DNA of 23,983 nucleotides from CAYRIF01 sp964424205 (GTDB lineage: Bacteria; Bacteroidota; Bacteroidia; Cytophagales; Cyclobacteriaceae): NCBI GenBank assembly GCA_964424205.1, contig CAYRIF010000012.1:1-23983 (forward strand). The letters run 5' to 3'. A program made the position numbers and the translations under genes. Below, in pieces: positions 1 through 6,641 of the stretch (position 1 is the first letter of the stretch; each line of letters starts with the position of its first letter). The notes under the pieces are model-generated. The model saw nothing but the letters and a program-made list of their open reading frames with translations, was not told where the DNA came from and made no database searches.

Positions 1-32
1 AAAAACCTCAACATATTCATGTTGAGGTTTTT
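1..32 (-). terminator. Rho-independent terminator of the cox-type operon
   Basis: A perfect 14-base inverted repeat (arms 1-14 and 19-32, loop ATTC) contains a GC-bearing stem core (CCTCAACAT/ATGTTGAGG) flanked by A5 and T5. It lies 23 bases past the stop of the minus-strand coxM-like gene, and read on that strand it ends in a T run. It is symmetrical, so it could also stop plus-strand transcription entering from outside the window. Confidence 0.88.
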
Positions 33-55
33 ATGATAATAATTTATACTTCTAA

Positions 56-856
56 TTAAGCCTCCAGCCCTTTCTTAACAAATACCTTCGCCAAATGAGA
101 ACGGTACTCGCTATCTGCAAAGTGGTCGCTCATGACTTCCACACCGTCTACGGCGTGTGCCGCCGCATCGCTGCTTCCGCTATAAGCACTTTCAACAGCC
201 GATGCACGGTAAGGAGTATCAGATACGCCTGTTATACCGACCTTCACGGAGTTGCCATCTTTCACTGTGGCAACACCTACTACTGCAAATCGTGAAGCAG
301 ATTGATAGAACTTTTGGTAATTGCCATTGGCCACTTTAGGGAATCGAACTTCTGTGATGATTTCATCGTCTGCCAAAGCAGTGGTAAAAATTCCTTCAAA
401 GAAATCTGTAGCGGCAATGGTTCTGCTGCCGTTTTTTCCTGTTACCACAATGTTGGCATCACATGCCAGCGCTGTTGCAGGGTAATCCGCAGAAGGATCG
501 GCATGTGCCAAACTGCCCCCGATGGTTCCTCTGTTTCTCACTTGCACATCACCAATTGTCTTGGCTGTTTGCGCTAGTATATTTACCTGATTGTTGACCA
601 AATCGGAACTCAAAATTGCTTTGTGTGTACAATTTGCACCAATGACAATTTCATCACCGTCTTCTTTAATACCGTTCATATCAGCAATTCCGCTAATATC
701 AATCAGTATTTCAGGCCTGTTCAGTCTTAATTTCATGGCAGGAATCAAGCTATGTCCTCCTGACAGAATTTTTGCATCATAGCCATGTTTGTCAAGCAAA
801 CTAACTGCTTCACTCACGGAAGACGCTTTTATATAATCAAATTTTGATGGTATCAT
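56..856 (-). CDS. coxM: Molybdenum hydroxylase FAD subunit (CoxM / xanthine dehydrogenase FAD-binding family)
   Basis: The 266-residue product is the medium subunit of a three-part molybdenum hydroxylase, which carries FAD and passes electrons from the iron-sulfur subunit to the acceptor. The two FAD motifs of the family are visible: SGGHSL at residues 32-37 and TIGGSLAHADPSADYP starting at 111. A typical C-terminal CO_deh_flav_C region follows. The length is slightly under the usual 280-290. It is a cytoplasmic protein with no signal peptide. It is the last gene of coxG-S-L-M, 22 bases after coxL, and is followed by a strong terminator. The family assignment is firm. The symbol is by family only, because the substrate is probably not CO. 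Confidence 0.93.
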   Translation of the reverse strand: MIPSKFDYIKASSVSEAVSLLDKHGYDAKILSGGHSLIPAMKLRLNRPEILIDISGIADMNGIKEDGDEIVIGANCTHKAILSSDLVNNQVNILAQTAKTIGDVQVRNRGTIGGSLAHADPSADYPATALACDANIVVTGKNGSRTIAATDFFEGIFTTALADDEIITEVRFPKVANGNYQKFYQSASRFAVVGVATVKDGNSVKVGITGVSDTPYRASAVESAYSGSSDAAAHAVDGVEVMSDHFADSEYRSHLAKVFVKKGLEA

Positions 857-878
857 AATTTTCTAGATTTTTAAAATT

Positions 879-3239
879 TTAGTTTTGCATTGCTTTCCAA
901 ACCCTTTGTGGCGTCAATGGCATTTGTATATCTGTTACTCCTAAATGTGCCAAGGCATCCACCACAGCGCTTACCACTGCTGGCGTAGAGCCAATTGCTC
1001 CCGCTTCACCAGCGCCTTTTGCTCCTAATGGATTGTGTGGACATGGGGTAACGGTATTTCCCGTTTCAATCATCGGTACATCATCGGCCCTCGGCATGGC
1101 GTAATCCATGTACGAACCCGTAATCATTTGTCCCGATTCATCATACACAACTTCTTCTAGCAATGCTTGTCCAATTCCTTGTACGACACCACCTTGAATC
1201 TGTCCGTCTACAATCATAGGGTTCATGATATTACCAACATCATCTACGGTAACAAAACGATTGATATCAACTTTTCCAGTGTCTGCGCATACTTCTACCA
1301 CACAAATATGTGTTCCAAACGGGAAAGTAAAGTTTGCAGGATCATAGAAACTAGAGAAATCTAATCCTGGCTCTAATCCTTCAGGATAATCATGTGGCAC
1401 ATAGGCGGTTAATGATACATCGCCAAATGCAATTGATTTATCAGTACCTTTCACTGTCCATTTTCCTTCGGCATATTCTAAATCTTCTACTGCCGCTTCT
1501 AATTTATGGGCTGCAATCTTAGCGCCTTTTTCGAGTACTTTTTCTATACTTTTAATAATGGCACTACCACCTACCGACAAACTTCTAGAGCCATAAGTTC
1601 CCATTCCGAAGGCAACTTGCTCGGTATCTCCATGCACAATTTCTACATCGTCCATCGGGATGCCTAAATGATCCGCTACAAACTGAGCGAAAACTGTTTC
1701 GTGCCCTTGTCCGTGAGAGTGAGATCCTGTATAAACAGAAACTTTACCGGTAGGCTGCACGCGTACATGCCCTACTTCATACAAACCTGCTCTAGCACCC
1801 AAAGCGCCTACCACTGCTGATGGTGCAATACCGCAACCTTCAATCCAAGTGGAGATGCCGATTCCTAATAGTTTCCCATTTTCACGAGCAGTAGCTTGTT
1901 CTTTTCTAAAATCATCATAACCAACTGCTTTTAATGCTTGTTCCAATGTTGGGGCATAATTACCACTATCATATTGCAAAGCTACTTGTGTTTGATAGCC
2001 AGGTTGTTCTACACCATCAAAGGCAGGAATGAAATTTTTATACCTTAATTGTGCCGGATCAATGTCCATTTCCTTGGCAGCTTTAGAAACCAATCTTTCA
2101 ATGAGATAGGTAGCTTCGGGACGACCAGCACCACGGTATGCATCAACTGCTACTGTATGTGTAAAAGGTGCGGTTACGTTTAAGTGAATTAATGGGGTCG
2201 TGTATAAACCTTGAAATAATGTGCCATGCAAATAGGTGGGAACGGCTGGTGCAAAGGTAGAAAGGTAAGCACCCATTGAGCAAAACTCATCGGTAAGGTG
2301 CGCCACTATTTTTCCGTCCTTATCAAAACCCATTTTGGATTTTACGACATGATCTCTACCATGTGCATCTGTTAAAAAAGCCTCGCTTCTATCTGATGTC
2401 CATTTAATAGGCCTGCCCACTTCTTTACTTGCCCAAGTCAATAGGGCTTCTTCGGTATAATGGTAAATTTTACTACCAAAACCACCACCAACATCGTAAG
2501 AAACAATGCGTACTTTGTGTTCAGGTATCCCCAAAGCAAAGGCGCACATTAATAATCTAATTAAGTGTGGGTTTTGTGTACTGGTATATAATGTCCACTT
2601 GTCAGCGTTTACATCATAATCTGCGATGTAACTTCTCGGCTCCATGGCATTCGGTGCCAATCGCTGATTTATAAATTCCATTTCGGTCACGTGGTGTGCA
2701 CTTGCCAATGCAGCTTCAACCGCAGAACGGTCATCCCCAATACACCAGTCAAAAGCCCTGTTGTCAGGAAACTGATCATGCACTAATGGTGCGCCAGGCT
2801 CCATGGCTTTCTTTGGATCTGTCACGGCAGGCAACTCTTCATAATCTACGGCTACCAGTTCTGCTGCATCTCTTGCCAACGCCAATGTTTCTGCAATCAC
2901 AATCGCTACGGCTTCACCTACATGATGAATCATGTCTTTTGCCAAAAGCGGATGCAATGGCTCGCGCATGGTTTCACCATCTTTAAAATCTACTTGCCAT
3001 CCACAAGGAACGCCATATTCTCCGCAGCCATCTTGCCCTGTGAATATTGCAACTACGCCTTCTGCATTTGCAGCGGCACTCGTATCGATGCGTAATACCT
3101 TGGCATGTGCATACGGACTTCTCACAAACGCCGAATGTGTCATATTTGGCAATTTGATATCGTCTGTATATTTACCTGCTCCTTTTAGGAAACGGGCATC
3201 TTCTCTTCTTTTTATTGATTTTCCTATATATTTTCCCAT
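879..3239 (-). CDS. coxL: Molybdenum hydroxylase large subunit, form II CoxL type
   Basis: The 786-residue catalytic subunit binds the molybdopterin cofactor. Visible signatures are an N-terminal Ald_Xan_dh_C-type domain (about 20-130), VGGGFGSK at 250-257, AYRGAGR at 367-373 and KGAGEAG around 741-747, with E745 in the position of the catalytic glutamate of the xanthine oxidase family. Form I CO dehydrogenases have AYxCSFR, whose cysteine holds copper. Here that cysteine is absent and the form II loop is present. By established knowledge such enzymes usually hydroxylate aldehydes, purines or N-heterocycles, or have an unknown substrate. The gap to coxS is only 3 bases, so the two are almost certainly cotranslated. 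The length is normal and no catalytic residue looks lost. The substrate cannot be read from sequence. Confidence 0.95.
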   Translation of the reverse strand: MGKYIGKSIKRREDARFLKGAGKYTDDIKLPNMTHSAFVRSPYAHAKVLRIDTSAAANAEGVVAIFTGQDGCGEYGVPCGWQVDFKDGETMREPLHPLLAKDMIHHVGEAVAIVIAETLALARDAAELVAVDYEELPAVTDPKKAMEPGAPLVHDQFPDNRAFDWCIGDDRSAVEAALASAHHVTEMEFINQRLAPNAMEPRSYIADYDVNADKWTLYTSTQNPHLIRLLMCAFALGIPEHKVRIVSYDVGGGFGSKIYHYTEEALLTWASKEVGRPIKWTSDRSEAFLTDAHGRDHVVKSKMGFDKDGKIVAHLTDEFCSMGAYLSTFAPAVPTYLHGTLFQGLYTTPLIHLNVTAPFTHTVAVDAYRGAGRPEATYLIERLVSKAAKEMDIDPAQLRYKNFIPAFDGVEQPGYQTQVALQYDSGNYAPTLEQALKAVGYDDFRKEQATARENGKLLGIGISTWIEGCGIAPSAVVGALGARAGLYEVGHVRVQPTGKVSVYTGSHSHGQGHETVFAQFVADHLGIPMDDVEIVHGDTEQVAFGMGTYGSRSLSVGGSAIIKSIEKVLEKGAKIAAHKLEAAVEDLEYAEGKWTVKGTDKSIAFGDVSLTAYVPHDYPEGLEPGLDFSSFYDPANFTFPFGTHICVVEVCADTGKVDINRFVTVDDVGNIMNPMIVDGQIQGGVVQGIGQALLEEVVYDESGQMITGSYMDYAMPRADDVPMIETGNTVTPCPHNPLGAKGAGEAGAIGSTPAVVSAVVDALAHLGVTDIQMPLTPQRVWKAMQN

Positions 3240-3242
3240 GAC

Positions 3243-3707
3243 CTAACCGTTTATTTTGTCAGCAGCATGCTGAATAGATTTAACAATATTATGATAACCC
3301 GTACACCTGCAAAAATTACCTTCTAGTCCATGGCGAATTTCTTCTTCGGTAGGGTTGGGGTTATTTTTTAGAATATCAGCAGCGGTCATGACCATTCCTG
3401 GTGTGCAAAAACCACACTGCAATCCGTGTTCTTCTTTGAAAGCTTCTTGTATCGGGTGCATGTTGTCGCCATCTGCCATCCCTTCTATGGTAGTGATGTT
3501 ACATCCGTCGGCTTGCACGGCTAGTAGTGTGCAAGATTTTACCGCATTACCGTCTAGGGTAATGGTGCAAGCACCACAACTGCTGGTATCGCAACCAATA
3601 TGTGTGCCTGTAAGATTCAGCGTTTCTCTGAGGTATTGCGTCAAGCTAATCCTTGGCTCAATGTCATGAGAATGCTGTTTACCGTTAATAGTTACTGTAA
3701 TTTGCAT
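3243..3707 (-). CDS. coxS: Molybdenum hydroxylase [2Fe-2S] subunit (CoxS family)
   Basis: The 154-residue small subunit holds two [2Fe-2S] clusters that carry electrons from the Mo site to FAD. The plant-type ferredoxin cluster is made by C39, C44, C47 and C59. The C-terminal helical cluster is made by C98, C101, C133 and C135, within CGFCTPGM and FCRCTGY. All eight ligands are present. The length is typical (150-165). The gene lies between coxG (47 bases upstream) and coxL (3 bases downstream). There is no Tat or Sec signal, so the complex should be cytoplasmic. Confidence 0.95.
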   Translation of the reverse strand: MQITVTINGKQHSHDIEPRISLTQYLRETLNLTGTHIGCDTSSCGACTITLDGNAVKSCTLLAVQADGCNITTIEGMADGDNMHPIQEAFKEEHGLQCGFCTPGMVMTAADILKNNPNPTEEEIRHGLEGNFCRCTGYHNIVKSIQHAADKING

Positions 3708-3754
3708 ATTTTAAGGTTTGATTTATTTATAACATATATTTCCATAAGTGGATT

Positions 3755-4195
3755 CTAATTTTCAATTTCATTTTCTAATGCAGTAAAAAACTGCTTGGAC
3801 AACGTGCTAACAACCCCTCCAATAATTCGTTGTCCCATGCGTGCCAACATGCCAGACATGCGCACATCACCGGTGTATTGTATTTCGGTTTCCCCATCTT
3901 CAGTAGGAATTAGCTTCATGCTAATTTCTGCTTTGGCATTGCCCATTTTACTCTTTTGGTCTAAAGCCACTATGCAACTTTCTTCTGTCACTTTATCTTT
4001 TATGGCTAAGTTACCTTCAAACGCTCCTCTGACTGGACCAACCTTCACTTCAGAAACAGCCTGATAAACATCCGTTTCTTTCTCCTTTAATGTCTTAATG
4101 CCTGGTGTGATTTTTTCAAGTACCCTAGGGTCTAGAATCATTTTCCAAACGACCTTGGGTGTAGCATTAATAATGTGTTTTCCTTTGATTTCCAT
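3755..4195 (-). CDS. coxG: CoxG-like SRPBCC protein
   Basis: The 146-residue product belongs to the CO dehydrogenase subunit G / SRPBCC (START-like) family. The family C-terminal signature is clear: MGQRIIGGVVSTLSKQFFTAL at 120-140, preceded by TGDVRMSGMLARM. Some CoxG proteins have a C-terminal membrane anchor, and this one ends right after the helix without one. In Oligotropha, CoxG takes part in membrane recruitment of CO dehydrogenase; here a role as accessory or hydrophobic-ligand protein is inferred. It is the first gene of the minus-strand operon, so its promoter should lie in the structured 466-base intergenic region shared with the AraC regulator. Confidence 0.88.
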   Translation of the reverse strand: MEIKGKHIINATPKVVWKMILDPRVLEKITPGIKTLKEKETDVYQAVSEVKVGPVRGAFEGNLAIKDKVTEESCIVALDQKSKMGNAKAEISMKLIPTEDGETEIQYTGDVRMSGMLARMGQRIIGGVVSTLSKQFFTALENEIEN

Positions 4196-4661
4196 TGTAT
4201 ATAAAAGTCTTAGTCTTCAAGATAGAATTTTGTTTTGACTTTTACAGAAAAAGCAATAGAATTCATTCATTATTTATATCTATTCTAAATAAAATACATA
4301 TTTTTTGAACATATCTATCATGAAATATCACTATCCTATCAATAAATCACTAACGGTAGGTGATTGTAAAAATTATTTGATAAATTCACCGTACCCAACG
4401 GTAGTAATACCATTTTGATGTTAAAATGGTAAAGCAACTTTGGAGCAAGAAGTTTTGAATACGGTAAGCACTAAAAAGTAAATGCTAAACCACGAACCTA
4501 CCGAAACGAGAAGGTAGGTGATCATCAATTGTCATAGAAATACAGTATTTGATTATTGAATTTGTATTGATGATTTGTAATTTGCATTTTGATTGCTTAG
4601 AAATGTTGCCACAATCCGTAGTAAGTGGTAGGATATGTGATTTTCTAAAGACTTTAATTAT
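4196..4661. promoter_or_regulatory. Divergent intergenic region between cox-type operon and araC-xdhC
   Basis: This 466-base stretch has no convincing reading frame. It must contain promoters for both divergent operons and probably operator sites for the AraC regulator encoded next to it. I could not find an unambiguous TAnnTTTG element for either direction. The central part (about 4355-4520) contains strong hairpins and is listed separately. The flanks are very AT-rich. Confidence 0.6.
4355..4522 (+). ncRNA. Candidate structured RNA of unknown class
   Basis: Three hairpins are packed into under 170 bases. The first pairs GGTAGGTGA (4355-4363) with TCACCGTACC (4386-4395) with one bulged G. 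The second is a perfect 9-base-pair stem, TACCATTTT (4408-4416) with AAAATGGTA (4423-4431), loop GATGTT. The third pairs ACCTACC (4496-4502) with GGTAGGT (4513-4519). The 10-mer GGTAGGTGAT occurs twice (4355-4364 and 4513-4522), so ACCTACC could pair with either copy. The region could be a leader of araC, an independent ncRNA, or a remnant of a larger ribozyme such as a group II intron; no reverse transcriptase or intron ends are visible. The strand is assumed from the downstream gene. Confidence 0.35.
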
Positions 4662-5576
4662 ATGCTTTTAAAAAACCATCTTAAGAATAGAAAACTTATT
4701 GACCATGTTGAGAACAGAACCATGTATACCTTGGAGGCTGCAGAACTCAATATTTTTGAAACGTACAAAAGTGCCGAGAAAGTGTCTTTACAGTTTGAGC
4801 AGCCGATTATTGCAAGCATGCTGACAGGTAAGAAAATATTGAAGGTTGATGAACGACCTGCTTTCGAATTTCTACCTGGAGAGTCGGTCATCGTTCCCGC
4901 AAAGGGGAAACTATTAATAGACTTTCCGGATGTGACAATGGAAAAGCCAACGCAATGTCTTGCACTGGCATTGGATACTTGTAAAATACAGGAAACAGTT
5001 TCTTATTTCAATGAAAAAACACGGTATGAAAATAAGTCATTGACACTAGGAGTAGATGATATTGCTTTTCATTTAGTCGACGAAACAGCGATAAAAAAGT
5101 TAATTGAGCGGTTGGTTTATATTTTTACTGAAGACCATAAGTCTAAAGAGATGTTTGCTGATTTTGTAATTAAAGAATTGATTATCAGAATATTACAATC
5201 TAAATCAAAAGTATTACTTCTAAATGATATCGCATTATTGAGTGATAATAGATTGGCGTATGTTATTAAATATGTCAGGGAGAACCTGAAAAAAAACTTA
5301 ACAGTGGATGCCCTTTCGGAGAAAGCGTGTATGAGTAAACCACATTTTTTCAGATGTTTTAAGAATACCTTCGGACAATCGCCTATTGAGTACGTAAACT
5401 CTGAAAGAATTAAGTACGCCAAAAAGCTAATTACAGAGAACTACAAATCGCTGAATGATGTGAGTCAACAGTCTGGATTTAATAATATGAGCTATTTCAT
5501 AAGACAGTTTAAAAAACAAGAGAAAATGACACCAAGTCAATATAAAAAGGTAATAAAAAATGAAGGAAATAAATGA
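4662..5576 (+). CDS. AraC family transcriptional regulator
   Basis: The 304-residue regulator has an N-terminal effector or dimerisation domain of the AraC_N type. It opens with the ENRT...ELNIFETY segment (17-35), which is conserved in related Bacteroidota regulators from memory of the family, followed by SMLTGKK and a cupin-like FLPGESVIVPA stretch. Two helix-turn-helix motifs lie at about 197-298, the second in SQQSGFNNMSYFIRQFKK, ending with the usual TPSQYKK. The start at 4662 is chosen because it keeps the ENRT segment. The gene is divergent from the cox-type operon and overlaps xdhC by 17 bases, so a role in controlling the molybdenum hydroxylase is inferred. The inducer is unknown. 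Confidence 0.9.
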   Translation: MLLKNHLKNRKLIDHVENRTMYTLEAAELNIFETYKSAEKVSLQFEQPIIASMLTGKKILKVDERPAFEFLPGESVIVPAKGKLLIDFPDVTMEKPTQCLALALDTCKIQETVSYFNEKTRYENKSLTLGVDDIAFHLVDETAIKKLIERLVYIFTEDHKSKEMFADFVIKELIIRILQSKSKVLLLNDIALLSDNRLAYVIKYVRENLKKNLTVDALSEKACMSKPHFFRCFKNTFGQSPIEYVNSERIKYAKKLITENYKSLNDVSQQSGFNNMSYFIRQFKKQEKMTPSQYKKVIKNEGNK

Positions 5577-6506
5577 TATTATAGCGGCGTACCAGCAACT
5601 AGATTTAAGTGAAAACAAAGTTGCCATGGCTACAGTTATATATGTAGAGGGTTCATCGTACAGACGGGCTGGTGCTAGGATGCTGGTGCAAGATAATGGT
5701 ATCTATATAGGTGGTATTAGTGGTGGCTGTTTGGAAGGTGATGCACTCAAGAAAGCCAATCACTGTATGGCGCGAAATAGAGTGGAAGTAGTGCGCTATG
5801 ACACTTCAAAGGAAGGAGAAGGGGAAATTGGTGCTGGGTTGGGCTGCAATGGTATTATTGATATTTTACTTTCTCCAATTAATGCAGCCGATGAAAACAA
5901 TCCAATCAAAGTGCTGCAATCTTGTGTCGATGACAGAAAAGCGAATTGTTTGATTATGATTATCAGCTCTGAGGTTGATGATTTTGAGCAAGGAGAAATG
6001 TATAAATATAATCAAGCAATAAATTTCCCGAAAGATGTGATGACAGACGTGGAAGCGGCCATTGCAAGTGGGCGATCTGCGGTAAAAACGTATGATAACC
6101 TTTCTGTTTTTATTGAAATACTCTTACCTGCCCTGAATGTCGTATTGTTTGGTAGTAGTTATGATGTGTATCCGCTGTTGAAAATTGGGAATGAACTAGG
6201 CTGGAATATGGATGTGGTGACTAACCCCGCCAAGGCTAGTGGCAGTATGAAAAAGCTAAGTCAAAATATTTATGCTAAAGAGACGACGATTCCTTATGAT
6301 GATTTTACGGCTTTTGTACTGATGGCGCATGATTATGAAACAGACAAAAGCAATCTATTGATGGCATTGCAAACTGATGTGCCTTATGTTGGCATGCTAG
6401 GACCGTTAAAAAGAAAGGTCAAAGCACTGAATGAATTAAAAACAGTGGGGACAACATTCACCGAGGAGCAACTAAAGAGATTATACAATCCAATAGGCTT
6501 AGACAT
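5560..6506 (+). CDS. xdhC: XdhC/CoxF family maturation protein, truncated by assembly gap
   Basis: About 315 residues are visible. The N-terminal XdhC_CoxI domain shows ATVIYVEGSSYRRAGARM and GGISGGCLEGDA. A C-terminal Rossmann domain begins near NVVLFGSSYDVYPLLKIG and includes MAHDYETD and YVGMLGPLKRK. XdhC proteins bind the molybdenum cofactor and help sulfurate and insert it into xanthine-oxidase-family enzymes, so this is the expected chaperone for the neighbouring CoxL. The usual Rossmann GAGxD motif is altered to GSSYD. Translation starts inside the end of the AraC gene. The reading frame enters the run of N right after GLDI, and family members usually continue for some 50 residues. The few residues readable after the gap in this frame do not resemble an XdhC end. 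Confidence 0.9.
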
Positions 6507-6606
6507 NNNNNNNNNNNNNNNNNNNNNNNNNNNNNNNNNNNNNNNNNNNNNNNNNNNNNNNNNNNNNNNNNNNNNNNNNNNNNNNNNNNNNNNNNNNNNN
6601 NNNNNN
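6507..6606. other. Assembly gap of exactly 100 N
   Basis: A run of 100 N is a common scaffolding placeholder. The missing xdhC tail alone should need about 150 bases, so the true gap is probably longer. Further short genes of the locus could also be hidden, such as a MobA-like nucleotidyltransferase that often accompanies xdhC. Linkage of the two sides rests on scaffolding only. Confidence 0.95.
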
Positions 6607-6611
6607 AATCT

Positions 6612-6619
6612 TACTTTTA
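6612..6619 (+). promoter_or_regulatory. Possible -7 element for the PIG-L gene
   Basis: TACTTTTA differs by one base from the Bacteroidota -7 consensus TAnnTTTG and lies 22 bases before the start codon. The -33 element would be inside the N run and cannot be checked. Confidence 0.25.
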
Positions 6620-6641
6620 CACAAAATAACTAATCCTATCA

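Noticed and set aside
879..3239. True aerobic CO dehydrogenase
   Set aside because: The active-site loop is AYRGAGR (form II) and lacks the cysteine needed for the Mo-Cu site.
6607..6633. Continuation of xdhC after the gap (NLTFTQNN)
   Set aside because: The frame across 100 placeholder N is meaningless and the residues do not resemble an XdhC C-terminus. The bases look more like the PIG-L promoter.
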